Positions 48,815 through 61,170 of a stretch of DNA of 64,000 bases are shown here, piece by piece. Position numbers and translations under genes: made by a program. The DNA is from Kineosporia sp. NBRC 101731 (GTDB lineage Bacteria; Actinomycetota; Actinomycetes; Actinomycetales; Kineosporiaceae): positions 1,191,467-1,255,466 of the forward strand of contig NZ_BSTC01000001.1 in assembly GCF_030269305.1 (NCBI RefSeq), written 5' to 3'. Position 1 is the stretch's first letter. Each line of letters starts with the position of its first letter. Under the pieces are notes generated by a model. The model saw only the letters and a list, made by a program, of their open reading frames with translations. It searched no databases and was not told the origin of the DNA.

Positions 48815-49049
48815 TATTAGCCCATTTTTCGGACTTCTGGGGCTTCGAGTTCGCTCCCTGTCGAGAGGTGGTTCATTGAAATGCTGCTACCTGCAATGGG
48901 AATGAGTGTGCTGTGCTCTGTGGGGCGGCGCGATTCTGGAGGGAGGGATGCGGTCGACTCTTGGGAACGGTGACCTGTGGAAAGTGCTTTTCATCCACAG
49001 CCACCCAGTCGGCGTTCGGGGCGACGGCTTGTCGACCTAGGGTGTCGGT
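48815..49049. other. Divergent promoter region of the HNH and DUF2786 genes
   Basis: 235 bases. The left edge holds the AT-rich -10 of the HNH gene, the right edge TAGGGT (49038-49043) six bases before the DUF2786 ATG. No small gene is recognised. Confidence 0.6.
49038..49043 (+). promoter_or_regulatory. -10 box TAGGGT, leaderless arrangement
   Basis: TAGGGT, six bases (GTCGGT), then ATG 49050; no ribosome-binding site. Confidence 0.65.
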
Positions 49050-50372
49050 ATGGGTAGCAGAGACCGCCGACGAGATGACTCCGCTGAGCGGGCCGTCTTC
49101 AGGGCGCTAGCGGGCATGCGAGATGCCGATCTCCCGCACGAGCAGATGCTCGAAATCCTGCTTCAGGCGGCGATGTCGACGGTCGGAGTGGGGAACCGAG
49201 GTGCGTTCGAGGAGCTCTCCACAGCGCTTGCCGAGAGGCCGGACCTGAGGGGCTGGCGAACGTTCGTGGCGCGCGACCTGATGATCCGGTTGCCGTTCGC
49301 GATCGGGCAGGCCTGGTCGAGGGGGTGGGAGCCGGCCGATGTCGTGCGATATGCCGGGAGGCGTCTGGGCCCTGGGCGGGCTGCGCTGGCGGCCGAGGCG
49401 GTGAGTGAACAGCTGGCCGGCTATGCGGGGGTGACGGTCGATCCTCGCTGGCACGAGCAGGTGGCCGAGTTCGAGGTCGTGCCCTGGTGGCCGGCCGGTA
49501 GTACCGCTGTGCAGGCACACCTCGAGCGGGACGGATGGGTGACCTTCGCGCCGGAGTTGCTGGAACTGGTCGGGTTTCTTCTCATGTTGCCCGGGCTGGA
49601 GCGGGTCGGGCCGCCACCGGGGGAGTACCGGCCCCTGGCCGGAGATCGGCCCACGCCACCCCCGCAGGTGGACGAACGGGTGCTGAGCCGCATCCGGGCG
49701 TTACTGGCGAAGGCTGAGGCGACCACGTCGGAGGCGGAGGCGGAGGCTTTCACCGCCGGTGCACAGGAGCGGATGGCCCGCCACAGCATTGACATGGCCA
49801 TGGTTCAGGCGGGTGGTGATCAGGTGCGGGGGGAACGCCCCGCGACTCGGCGTATCTGGATCGACCCGCCCTACGAGCAGTCGAAAACCGTTCTGCTGAA
49901 TGCGGTCGCGCAAGCGAATCGATGCCGGTCGGTGTGGACGAAAAATATCGGGTTCTGCACGGTGATCGGGTTCGCCGCTGATGTGGAAGCGGTCGAGGCG
50001 CTGTTCACGTCGTTGCTCGTGCAGGCGACGATGGCGATGACTCGCGCAGGTCGTATAGAGGAGGCCGGGGGCAGGGCGCGGAGCAAGACATTCCGGCAGT
50101 CGTTCCTGGCGGCTTACGCGTTCCGGATCGGTGAGCGCCTGACCGAGATCACGCAGGAGCAGACCGAGGCCGCGCGGGCCGAACTCGGCGACGATCGGTT
50201 GCTGCCGGTGCTGGCCAGCCGGCAGCAGGATGTGGAGGATCGTTTCGAGGAGTTGTTCCCCAGCGTCACGAGAGGGCGCAGCATCCGGGTGGGTGATCGG
50301 ATGGGCTGGGCCAGCGGCCGGGGGGCCGCGGACCAGGCCACATTCGGTACGTCGTCGGCGGTGACTCCATGA
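49050..50372 (+). CDS. DUF2786 domain protein
   Basis: 440 residues, no membrane segment or signal. The DUF2786 motif RIRALLAKAEATTSEAEAEA with AQERMARHSID is at ~212-248. The rest resembles other actinobacterial DUF2786 proteins (WIDPPYEQSKTVLLNAVAQAN, then a helical C-terminus). Function unknown; similar domains occur in phage and mobile-element proteins. It is divergent from the SOS-controlled HNH gene. The stop is followed by the tandem repeat CTCGATGA and stops in all three frames within 24 bases. Confidence 0.82.
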   Translation: MGSRDRRRDDSAERAVFRALAGMRDADLPHEQMLEILLQAAMSTVGVGNRGAFEELSTALAERPDLRGWRTFVARDLMIRLPFAIGQAWSRGWEPADVVRYAGRRLGPGRAALAAEAVSEQLAGYAGVTVDPRWHEQVAEFEVVPWWPAGSTAVQAHLERDGWVTFAPELLELVGFLLMLPGLERVGPPPGEYRPLAGDRPTPPPQVDERVLSRIRALLAKAEATTSEAEAEAFTAGAQERMARHSIDMAMVQAGGDQVRGERPATRRIWIDPPYEQSKTVLLNAVAQANRCRSVWTKNIGFCTVIGFAADVEAVEALFTSLLVQATMAMTRAGRIEEAGGRARSKTFRQSFLAAYAFRIGERLTEITQEQTEAARAELGDDRLLPVLASRQQDVEDRFEELFPSVTRGRSIRVGDRMGWASGRGAADQATFGTSSAVTP

Positions 50373-50380
50373 CGTGATGG

Positions 50381-50396
50381 CTCGATGACTCGATGA
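50381..50396 (+). repeat. Tandem CTCGATGA after the DUF2786 stop
   Basis: Two exact eight-base copies, nine bases after the stop. With the real stop (50370) and TGA at 50375, the TGAs at 50386 and 50394 cover all frames. Confidence 0.9.
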
Positions 50397-50566
50397 CTGC
50401 AGGCCCGGCTATGTCCAGTGGCCTCGTGAAGGTCGCGCCCGCCGCGGCGGTGGGTAGTACGGCCTCTGGCCGAGACGCAGGTGTAGCCAGGCATCATTCG
50501 ATCGTCGTACGGCCGAGACGTCCCGGTATCCGTCGGCGGCGTGACGACGCCGGGTACGGCCGTGAA

Positions 50567-50572
50567 TATGTT
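50567..50572 (+). promoter_or_regulatory. -10 box TATGTT, leaderless arrangement
   Basis: TATGTT, six bases (TTCGGT), then ATG 50579. The last bases before the ATG are nearly the same as before the DUF2786 gene. Confidence 0.6.
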
Positions 50573-50578
50573 TTCGGT

Positions 50579-50976
50579 ATGGAGACTTTCGCTGCGAATC
50601 CCCGGTCCGCGGCCTCGTTGCGGTCGCGTCGCCGGTGGCCGGTCGCGGTCGGGGCTGCGGTCGGTACGGTGCTGGTCATCCTGGGTGGCCGGTTCGTCAA
50701 CGGGGGCCTGAACGTGTTCGAGCGGGTGGCGCAGGAGTCCTGCGGGAACGGTTTCTGCGTGCAGCGGATCCATTCTCCCGAGCTTCTCCTGGTGCCCGGC
50801 TATGACGTGGTGACGGTGTGGCAGGAAGGCAATCCAGGCCGGATGTACTCCTCCGGCGATCCGTTCGACGAGTACTCGGAGGTGGTCATCACGTGGGAGG
50901 ACGGCGGGGTCACCGTGTCCGACGGTGGGCCGGCCCGGCTGAGCTGGACAGCAGATTCGCTCGCTCGGCTGAATGA

Positions 50977-50980
<4 letters not shown>
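50579..50980 (+). CDS. Small single-pass membrane protein, unknown function
   Basis: 133 residues from ATG 50579. A basic N-terminus, one membrane helix at ~22-42 (VAVGAAVGTVLVILGG), and an outside domain of ~90 residues with a likely disulfide, CGNGFC. No family recognised. A much longer open frame upstream is rejected because the promoter-like TATGTT sits just before this ATG. The last four bases are CTAG, shared with the stop of the convergent ABC gene. Confidence 0.65.
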
Positions 50981-52844
<1,864 letters not shown>

Positions 52845-52848
<4 letters not shown>

Positions 52849-54581
52849 CGTCGGCTCTCCTCAACCGCGGCCTCAACGGCAGCTTCGCTACGCACCACGA
52901 CTTCTCGATATCTGGGTGACGACGACAGAAGGGACCGGTGCGTGCCCGACGCACCCACGCGTCCTTCATCGAGAAAGGCGACCCGATCGCACCGATCGAG
53001 CACCAGCGGACTGGACGAAACGACCAAAGTTGTTCTCCCCGAACGAGAAGCGTGCAGCCGGTCGGCGATCCGGGCCTCGGTGTGCGCGTCGACCGCCGAG
53101 GTCGGCTCGACCAGCACCAGCACCTCCACATCGGGGTGGGCGGCCATCAGCAGGGCCCGCGCCAGGGCGAGCCGCTGCCGTTGCCCGCCCGAGAAGTCGC
53201 GCCCACGCTCGGCGACCGGCGCGTCCAGCCCTTCGGGCAGCCCGGTCAGCACGTCGAAGGCGTCGGCCGTGTGCACCGCCCCGAGCACCTCCTCGTCGGT
53301 GTGCCGGCCCAGCGGGTCGATCTGCTCGCGCAGCGTGCCGGTGAACAGCCGGGGCTCGGCCTCACTCAGCACCACCCGCCGGCGCACCCGGTCGGCGGGC
53401 AGGTGCTCGAGGGGCACGTCACCCAGCCGGGCGCCGGGGGTGAGGGCCGCGAGCCGGTCGGCGATCTCGATCCCGGTCTCCGGCCGGGCGCTGACCAGCG
53501 CGGTCAGGGATCCCACCGGCACGGTCAGCCCGGACGAAGGGTCATGGAGGACACTGCCGGGCTCCGGTAGGTGGGTGGTCGCCGAGGTGGGGACGCGGCG
53601 GCCCAGCACCGCGATCAGCCGCTCCGCCGCCACCCGGGCCCGCACCCACCGGGACAGCACCTCGGTGGACGTCTGGAGCGGCAGCTGGAGGAACGCGGTG
53701 ACGGCATACACCGTGACCAGGTCGCCCACGCTGAGGCGGCCCTCCACCACCCCGTGCCCGGCCAGCCAGGTCAGCCCGGTCAGGAACGCGCCGGGCAGCA
53801 GGACGTGCGCGGCGTCGAGCAGCGCCTGCAGGCCGGCCACCCGGACCCCGGCCCGCCGCACCTCCTGGCTGTGCTCGGCGTAGCGGGCCGTGAACTGGTC
53901 CTCCCCACCGATGCCCCGCAGCACCCGCAGCCCGGCCACGGTGTCGGCGCCCAGCGAGGTGAGGTCGCCCTCGCGGGCCCGGTGCCGGGTCTGCCGGGTC
54001 TGCAGCGGCTGGATCAGCACGATCAGCCCGGCCGCCAGCAGCGGCATCCCGATCACCACGAACAGCCCGATGGCCAGGTCGATCCGGAGCAGATAGATCG
54101 CCACGGCGCCGAAGGCGACGACGGTGCCTGTGCCTCGCGCGGTGATGTCCATCAGGTCGGCGAAGCGCGGGCCGTCGGTGCTCACGGCCTGCACCACCTC
54201 ACCGGTGGTGACCTTGCCGGAGACGGCCAGACCGTGGTCGGCCACGTGGTGCCCGACCAGGTGCTGACTGCGCAGCGCGCCCAGCAGCCAGTTCGACACG
54301 GCGAACCGGTGCCGCATCATGCCGGAGAGGGCCGAGGCGAGCGCCAGCCCCACCAGCACCAGACATCCGGTGACCAGGGCGGAGGAGTCCCGCGCGACCA
54401 GCCCGGCGTCGACGGTGTTGCCGACCACCAGCGGGATCGCGGCCTGACACCCCATCCAGAACACACCCAGCAGGGCGCCCCCGGCCAGGGTGCGCCACTG
54501 GAGCCGGGCCATCGAGAGGATGTAGACGGTGGGCGAGGTGATGGACGGCCGGGGCGGTACCGGATCCGGGAGCGTGATCAC
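52845..54581 (-). CDS. ABC exporter half with a dead nucleotide site
   Basis: 578 residues: six membrane helices (~25-300) and an ATPase-like domain (~340-560). Walker A is gone: where GxxGxGKS belongs the protein reads VSARPETGIEIADRL. Walker B reads LVLVEPTSAVD (Asp lost), and the switch His is Ser (VVSSSPLVL). The signature FSGGQRQR is perfect. It can therefore serve only the ATP site of its partner. The GTG start follows TACCTT by eight bases (54590-54595), a leaderless arrangement. Confidence 0.88.
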
Positions 54582-54589
54582 TCTTCAGG

Positions 54590-54595
54590 AAGGTA
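54590..54595 (-). promoter_or_regulatory. -10 box TACCTT of the ABC operon
   Basis: On the minus strand TACCTT, eight bases, then GTG 54581. The divergent SURF1 gene has the same hexamer about 60 bases away. Confidence 0.5.
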
Positions 54596-54650
54596 CGGAG
54601 GCAACAGGGTCGACCGCACCCCAGTTTCCGGGCCCACCGGTGCACCGCGT

Positions 54651-54656
54651 TACCTT
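54651..54656 (+). promoter_or_regulatory. -10 box TACCTT, leaderless arrangement
   Basis: TACCTT, six bases (TACCGG), then GTG 54663; no ribosome-binding site. It fixes the start of the SURF1-like gene inside a much longer open frame. Confidence 0.6.
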
Positions 54657-54662
54657 TACCGG

Positions 54663-55511
54663 GTGCTTCGTACCGCGCTGAAGCCGCGATGGCTGGCGCT
54701 CCTGGTGGTCATGCTGCTCGCTGCCACCCTGATGGCCAAGCTCGGCGAGTGGCAGCTCGAGCGCGCCCGTGAGCACGGCGATTCGGCCCAGCAGGCCGAG
54801 CTGGCGCAGAAGTCGTCGAAGACCGTGCCGCTGGAGAGCGTGCTGAAGCCCAGCCAGACCTTCCAGCGCGACGCGGTCAACGCGAAGGTCACGGCGTCGG
54901 GACACTGGAGCGGCGAGAACCAGCTGCTGTCGCCCGATCGCGAGCAGGACGGCCGGACCGGCCTGTGGGTGGTGACGCCGCTGATCACCGAGGACGGCAC
55001 CACGGTCCCGGTGGTGCGCGGCTGGGTGGCCGGCCCGGACGATGCGGCGGCCGCCGCACCCGACAGCGACACCCAGGTCACCGTCGTCGGTCTGCTGCAG
55101 CCCAGTGAGCCGCCGTCGGTGCGTCAGCCGGGGGAGACGTCCGGGCTGCCGGAGGGCCAGATCGACCGGGTCGCCGCGGCCCAGCTCGCCGCGCTCTGGC
55201 CGCAGCCGATGATCACCGGTTTCGTCGTGCTCGACAGCCAGACCCCGGCCCCGGCCACGCAGATCACCCCCGTGCCCCCGCCCTCCTCGGACGGCCAGCT
55301 GGACTGGGGCAATCTGTCCTACGCGATCCAGTGGTGGGCCTTCGCCGTGATCGCCCTGCTGTTCTGGTTCCGGCTGGTGCGCGACGACCACCGAGGTCTG
55401 CTGCCCGGCCAGGACAACGAAGACGACGCAGACGACGAAGACAACGCAGACAACGAACTCCTAGACGAAGGAACCTCCTCATGGCCGGCCCGAACCGCGG
55501 ACAGTCCCTGA
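54663..55511 (+). CDS. SURF1 family protein
   Basis: 282-residue membrane protein thought to help cytochrome c oxidase assembly (heme a delivery). Two membrane helices, ~10-28 and ~228-248, enclose the outside domain. The family blocks are visible: LGEWQLERAREH after the first helix, VTASGHWSGENQLL, LWVVTPLIT with VPVVRGWVAG, and GNLSYAIQWWAFA at the second helix. A short acidic tail follows. It overlaps the DUF3817 gene by 31 bases. Confidence 0.88.
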   Translation: MLRTALKPRWLALLVVMLLAATLMAKLGEWQLERAREHGDSAQQAELAQKSSKTVPLESVLKPSQTFQRDAVNAKVTASGHWSGENQLLSPDREQDGRTGLWVVTPLITEDGTTVPVVRGWVAGPDDAAAAAPDSDTQVTVVGLLQPSEPPSVRQPGETSGLPEGQIDRVAAAQLAALWPQPMITGFVVLDSQTPAPATQITPVPPPSSDGQLDWGNLSYAIQWWAFAVIALLFWFRLVRDDHRGLLPGQDNEDDADDEDNADNELLDEGTSSWPARTADSP

Positions 55512-55903
55512 AGAACGCCCTGCTGAGGTACCGGGTGCTGGCCTACGCCACCGGTGTCTTCCTGCTGCTGCTGACGCTGCACATCGTCATGCAGGGCTTC
55601 CAGATGCGGAACACCGATCTGTCCTGGTTCTCGAACGAGGGCCTGAGCGCGGTGATCCCGGGCAGCGGCCACCTGATCCCGATGATCCACGGCTGGCTCT
55701 ACCTGATCTACGTGATCGTGGCCGTGGACCTGTGGATGCGCACGCGCCTGCCCCTCGGCAGCACGATCCTGGTGGTTCTGGCCGGGACCGTCCCGGTGAT
55801 GTCGTTCGTCGCCGAGCGCTGGGTGACCGGCCGGGTGCAGCCGATGGTCGGCGCCGTGGTGGAGAGGAAGCCCCGGCCCGACGCCGTTCAGAAGCAGTCC
55901 TGA
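55481..55903 (+). CDS. DUF3817 integral membrane protein
   Basis: 140 residues with three hydrophobic helices (~20-40, ~65-83, ~95-112). The start RYRVLAYATGVFLLLLTLHI and the block HGWLYLIYVIVAVDLWMR identify DUF3817, function unknown, often found near guaA or with SURF1-like genes. GAAGGAA lies seven bases before the ATG, inside the end of the SURF1 gene. Confidence 0.87.
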   Translation: MAGPNRGQSLKNALLRYRVLAYATGVFLLLLTLHIVMQGFQMRNTDLSWFSNEGLSAVIPGSGHLIPMIHGWLYLIYVIVAVDLWMRTRLPLGSTILVVLAGTVPVMSFVAERWVTGRVQPMVGAVVERKPRPDAVQKQS

Positions 55904-55911
55904 ACCGGCCC

Positions 55912-55917
55912 TATCCT
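55912..55917 (+). promoter_or_regulatory. -10 box TATCCT, leaderless arrangement
   Basis: TATCCT, seven bases, then the guaA GTG at 55925. The same hexamer precedes the minus-strand NUDIX gene. Confidence 0.6.
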
Positions 55918-55924
55918 TGTCCGG

Positions 55925-57517
<1,593 letters not shown>

Positions 57518-57524
57518 AACCTCA

Positions 57525-57572
57525 GTGAGGACGTCGGTGAGTCTCCCCCGGGAGGCTCACCGACGTCCTCAC
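57525..57572. terminator. Long bidirectional hairpin after guaA
   Basis: Positions 57525-57546 pair with 57551-57572 (22 bp with one G-U pair, loop CCCG). It ends just before the stop codon of the convergent minus-strand gene and should serve both. Confidence 0.92.
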
Positions 57573-57573
57573 T

Positions 57574-58419
57574 TCAGTTCTGGAAAGAACGGGTCAAGCC
57601 ACCCAGCGGCAGCGAGGTGAACGGACCACCGACGCGCTCGGGTGCGGGTGGCGGCTGCTCGCCGGTACGGGAACGGCGGCTGGTCTCCGGGGGGATCTCC
57701 TCGGCGAAGGCCTCGGAGTCGTCCTGCGGCTGGTAACCCATCGCCCGCGCGGTGGAAAGGTCCCACCAGCCGCGCGTATTCGCCGAGACGCCGTAGGCGA
57801 TCACGTGACCGCGCACCGGGCCGCGCAGGCTCGCGTCCATCAGCCGGGCCGCGTCGCCGGGGCTCAGCCAGGTGGACAGCTCGCGGCGGTTGGCCGGCTT
57901 CTCCTTGCAGGCGCCGATGCGCAGCGACACCACCTCCAGCCCGAACCGGTCGGAGTAGAGCTGGCCGAGCGCCTCCAGCGCGACCTTGGCCACGCCGTAG
58001 AAGGTGTCGGGACGGGGCCGCACGTCGACGCCGAGGTCACTGCCGCCGGCGGTGCGCTCCCAGAAACCCACCGCGTGGCAACTGCTCGCCAGCACCACGC
58101 GCTGGATGCCCCGGCGCAGCGCGGCGTCGAGCACGGCCTGCGTGCCCTGCACGTTGGCCTCGAGGATCTGCGGGAGTGGCGCTTCGTGCGGGATACCGGC
58201 CAGGTGGATCACCGCCCCGCAGCCCACCGTGGCGGCGTCGAGCGCGGCACTGTCGAGCACGTCGATGCTGCTGATGTCCGGGTCGCCGTCGGGTTCGCGG
58301 TCGAGCGAGTGCAGTTCCCAGCCCAGGGAGGCCAGGCGGGGACGCACCATCCGGCCGATGGTGCCCGCAGCGCCGGTGATCAGCACCGGTGACTGCGAGG
58401 AGGCCGCAAGGGTGGTCAC
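57574..58419 (-). CDS. SDR family protein, uronate-dehydrogenase-like
   Basis: 281-residue NAD-dependent short-chain dehydrogenase/epimerase. Cofactor motif ITGAAGTIGR, active-site pair Tyr-Lys in YGVAK, substrate region LRIGACKEKPANRRELSTWL and ANTRGWWDLS. The last two blocks closely resemble bacterial uronate dehydrogenase (glucuronate/galacturonate to lactone). The C-terminal ~35 residues are unconserved. The GTG at 58419 is chosen for TAATGT seven bases before it; an ATG at 58455 would add 12 residues. Confidence 0.82.
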   Translation of the reverse strand: MTTLAASSQSPVLITGAAGTIGRMVRPRLASLGWELHSLDREPDGDPDISSIDVLDSAALDAATVGCGAVIHLAGIPHEAPLPQILEANVQGTQAVLDAALRRGIQRVVLASSCHAVGFWERTAGGSDLGVDVRPRPDTFYGVAKVALEALGQLYSDRFGLEVVSLRIGACKEKPANRRELSTWLSPGDAARLMDASLRGPVRGHVIAYGVSANTRGWWDLSTARAMGYQPQDDSEAFAEEIPPETSRRSRTGEQPPPAPERVGGPFTSLPLGGLTRSFQN

Positions 58420-58426
58420 CGTCGCG

Positions 58427-58432
58427 ACATTA
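58427..58432 (-). promoter_or_regulatory. -10 box TAATGT, leaderless arrangement
   Basis: On the minus strand TAATGT, seven bases, then GTG 58419. Confidence 0.55.
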
Positions 58433-58539
58433 GTCGTGCCGTCGGAGCTTGGCATCCCCCGATCGCGTGTCCGGGCGGCGATGGAGAGTAACCATCGCCA
58501 TCCCGACCAGCGACGAAAGCCGAGAACAGAGGACGTCGA

Positions 58540-59322
58540 TCAGCCCGCAACTGTCACGCTCAGTTCGCGGGTCCCGGCGCGGATCTGCCGTTCCAGCACC
58601 TCGTCGGGCCCGACGTAGGCGCCCGGCCAGACCACCGAGCTCGTCACGGTGCCCAGCACCTGCGCGCCCTCACCGATGACGCTCGCACCGTGCGACGCGT
58701 GCAGATTGGCCGCCAGGTAGTCGGCCGGGGTGCCGCAGTCGATGGCCACCGTGTTCTCCGGCAGCACGAACAGGTCGAGGCGGTCCTTCTCCATCTCCTG
58801 CCGCCACAGCACCTCGTACAGGCCGGTGATCTCCACCTCGAGGTTCTTCACCAGGTCCCACGGCAGCAGGCAGGCCCCGACGTAACAGACCGCCGTGCCG
58901 TCGGGAGTGGTGAAGTCGCGCCGGGTGGTGGCGGGGGCACACAGCAGACGGCAGCGCTCGCCGTCCCAGCCGTCCGCGAAACCCTTCAGGCCGTCCGGCA
59001 GGTACTGGTCGGCGTTGGTCACCAGGGCGTGGCGCCCGTCCAGCCAGGGTTTGAGGTGGGCCACACCGCCCGCGGTGCCGAGGGATTCCGGGGCTTCGAC
59101 CGAGAGGTGAGCCCGGTCTCCGACGTGCGCCTGGATCTGCCCGGCGTGGTGGAAGACGTTCACCGCCAGGTTGGCCGGGCCGTTCCCGGTCAGCGGCGCG
59201 AGGCGGGACAGAGCCTGGTCGAGCAGGGCGATGTTGCCGACGGGGCACAGCGGCTTGGGGCGCAGCTCGGTGAGGGGGCGCAGGCGCGTGCCCTCACCGG
59301 CGGCGAGCACGATGCCGGCCAT
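58540..59322 (-). CDS. Sugar-phosphate nucleotidyltransferase family protein
   Basis: 260 residues of the NTP-transferase fold. The nucleotide motif AGIVLAAGEGTRLRPLT and KPLCPVGN are at the start, LVTNADQYLP holds the metal Asp near residue 100, and DCGTPADYLAANL is the usual C-terminal block. A short left-handed-helix-like tail (IGEGAQVLGTVTSSVVWPGA) follows. It probably makes an NDP-sugar; the sugar is unknown. The GTG at 59367, overlapping the NUDIX stop, is an alternative start, so the two genes are probably coupled. Confidence 0.82.
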   Translation of the reverse strand: MAGIVLAAGEGTRLRPLTELRPKPLCPVGNIALLDQALSRLAPLTGNGPANLAVNVFHHAGQIQAHVGDRAHLSVEAPESLGTAGGVAHLKPWLDGRHALVTNADQYLPDGLKGFADGWDGERCRLLCAPATTRRDFTTPDGTAVCYVGACLLPWDLVKNLEVEITGLYEVLWRQEMEKDRLDLFVLPENTVAIDCGTPADYLAANLHASHGASVIGEGAQVLGTVTSSVVWPGAYVGPDEVLERQIRAGTRELSVTVAG

Positions 59323-59359
59323 GCCGTTGTGGCTGTCATGACTGGGGTGATCAGGAAGG

Positions 59360-59878
59360 CTAGGCACCGAGCGTGCGGCCTTCGTGCGGGGTGGACGCCT
59401 GGAAACGGATCAGCTCGGCGACAGCGGTGCGGGTGGGGTCGTCGGTGGTCTCCGGGTCGGTCAGCTCGTCGAAGCGGATCCAGCCGGACTCCAGCGCCTC
59501 GCCGGAGGCCTCGACCGGGAACGGCTCGGCGACGCGCACCCAGAACAGGACGTCGACGCGGCGGGAGCTGGGCTCGACCACGGTGGAGAACGGCAGGCCG
59601 ACCTCGACCCGCAGCCCGGTCTCCTCCTCGACCTCGCGCACCACCGCGGAGGACGCGTTCTCGCCCCGGTTCAGCAGACCGCCCGGGAAGGTCCAGCCCC
59701 GGCGGTGCCGCTGTTTCAGCATCAGCAGGGTGCCCTCGTGCTCGATCAACGCCAGGGCACCGACCGTGTGGCCCGGGGCGACCCGGCGGATGATCCACAG
59801 GCGGAGGAAGCGGGGAAGACGACGGTAGAGACTCAGGGCCATCGCATAAGGACGGCGCACAACCTGACGGCCGGACAT
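59360..59878 (-). CDS. NUDIX hydrolase
   Basis: 172 residues. The NUDIX box is perfect: GLLNRGENASSAVV followed by REVEEETGL. A hydrophobic/basic N-terminus (LYRRLPRFLRLWIIRRV) may bind membranes. Hydrolyses some nucleoside-diphosphate-linked compound; specificity cannot be read. ATG 59878 is chosen since TATCCT lies six bases upstream; the longer start at 59935 has no support. It is in one unit with the nucleotidyltransferase. Confidence 0.87.
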   Translation of the reverse strand: MSGRQVVRRPYAMALSLYRRLPRFLRLWIIRRVAPGHTVGALALIEHEGTLLMLKQRHRRGWTFPGGLLNRGENASSAVVREVEEETGLRVEVGLPFSTVVEPSSRRVDVLFWVRVAEPFPVEASGEALESGWIRFDELTDPETTDDPTRTAVAELIRFQASTPHEGRTLGA

Positions 59879-59884
59879 CCCCGC

Positions 59885-59890
59885 AGGATA
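59885..59890 (-). promoter_or_regulatory. -10 box TATCCT, leaderless arrangement
   Basis: On the minus strand TATCCT, six bases (GCGGGG), then ATG 59878. Confidence 0.6.
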
Positions 59891-59955
59891 GGGCAGATGA
59901 CCGTTCCGGGTGATTCGGGTGGGACGTCTGTCCAACTTCTCGGGCCGGTGGGCGG

Positions 59956-59961
59956 TAGCGT
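59956..59961 (+). promoter_or_regulatory. -10 box TAGCGT, leaderless arrangement
   Basis: TAGCGT, six bases, then GTG 59968. Together with the divergent NUDIX promoter it makes a compact ~90-bp double promoter. Confidence 0.55.
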
Positions 59962-59967
59962 CATACG

Positions 59968-61170
59968 GTGCCGTCTGCCGAATCTATGCGTCCCCCACTC
60001 CGTCCGGTGCAGCGGACCGCGGCCTACGGCGTGGTCAACGACGGATCAGGGGCTCTGTTGTTACTGCGTGTCCCCGCCGGTGGTGATCCGGCGGGGCGCT
60101 GGTCGCTGCCCGGAGGTGTGGTGCGACACGGCGAGCACCCGCGCGACCGGGTGCGGGCCGGGCTGCTGGAGCAGACCGGTCTGCGGGCCGCCAGCATCAC
60201 CCCGCGCGACGCGGGCGCCGACGTGGTCGAACTGCCCGACGAAGGCATCAGCGTGCACACCCTGCGCCTGCTGTTCGACGTCACGCTGTACGGCACACCG
60301 GCCGGGATCCCCGGCCCCGGCCGCCCGGCGGTCGATCGGCGCAGCCCCTCCGAGCAGGGTGACCGGCTGCTGGGGGAGGACCCGGCGGCCCTGGATCCCT
60401 CGGACGAACTGCCCGCTCCCGTGGCCCTCGTCGTGACGCCCGACCCCGACCGGCCGGTCGCGCAGTTCGTCGGGCGGTTCATGGCTCCCGGCGAACTGGT
60501 GGGTCTGCCGCTGTCCCGGTTCCTGGCTCCCCTGCTGGAGGGGAACTCCTCGGACGAGACGCTGCTGCTGACCGGCGGCCCCGATCTGCTCGACCCGCCG
60601 CTCGACCCGGCCTCTCTCGCGGTCCCGGTCCCGAGCCTCGACGAGGTGCCCGCCTTCGTGCAGCGCCCCGCCGCCTACGCGGTGCTGGTGAACGAGAAGG
60701 CCGACGGTGGCCCGCAGATGCTGCTGAGCCGGCTGGCGGGCAGCGAGAGCACCTGGACCCTGCCCGGCGGCGGTATCGACCACGGTGAGCACCCCCGCCC
60801 GGCCCTGCGCCGAGAGATCCACGAGGAGGCCGGGCTGCCCTACACCGAGGGCCCCCTCATCGACATCTCCAGCCGGCACTTCGTCGGCCGCGGTCCGCAC
60901 GGGCGCCTGGAGGATTTCCACGCCCTGCGCCTGATCTACGCCGGATCGGTGCCGTTCGACCAGGAGCCCCAGGTGATGGAGGTGGACGGCTCCACCGACG
61001 AGGCCGCCTGGATCCCGATCGCCGACCTGGACACCGCCGGTGCCGTGCCCACCGCCCACGATGCGCTCGCCGCCTGGCAGGCGTACCGCGACGGCGAGGG
61101 CCTGGAAGCCGTGATGGACCGGGCGGCCGACGCCCGGGGCGACGAGATGATTGACAGACCTGGTTCGTGA
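59968..61170 (+). CDS. Tandem NUDIX protein, first domain degenerate
   Basis: 400 residues with two NUDIX folds. Domain 1 (~16-180) has GGVVRHGEHPRDRVR then AGLLEQTGL: the Arg and one catalytic Glu of REVxEE are lost, so it is probably inactive. Domain 2 (~225-385) has GGGIDHGEHPRPALR then REIHEEAGL, a complete box. The first domain may bind a regulator or substrate. The stop overlaps the methyltransferase start as GTGA, so the two proteins are made together. Confidence 0.85.
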   Translation: MPSAESMRPPLRPVQRTAAYGVVNDGSGALLLLRVPAGGDPAGRWSLPGGVVRHGEHPRDRVRAGLLEQTGLRAASITPRDAGADVVELPDEGISVHTLRLLFDVTLYGTPAGIPGPGRPAVDRRSPSEQGDRLLGEDPAALDPSDELPAPVALVVTPDPDRPVAQFVGRFMAPGELVGLPLSRFLAPLLEGNSSDETLLLTGGPDLLDPPLDPASLAVPVPSLDEVPAFVQRPAAYAVLVNEKADGGPQMLLSRLAGSESTWTLPGGGIDHGEHPRPALRREIHEEAGLPYTEGPLIDISSRHFVGRGPHGRLEDFHALRLIYAGSVPFDQEPQVMEVDGSTDEAAWIPIADLDTAGAVPTAHDALAAWQAYRDGEGLEAVMDRAADARGDEMIDRPGS

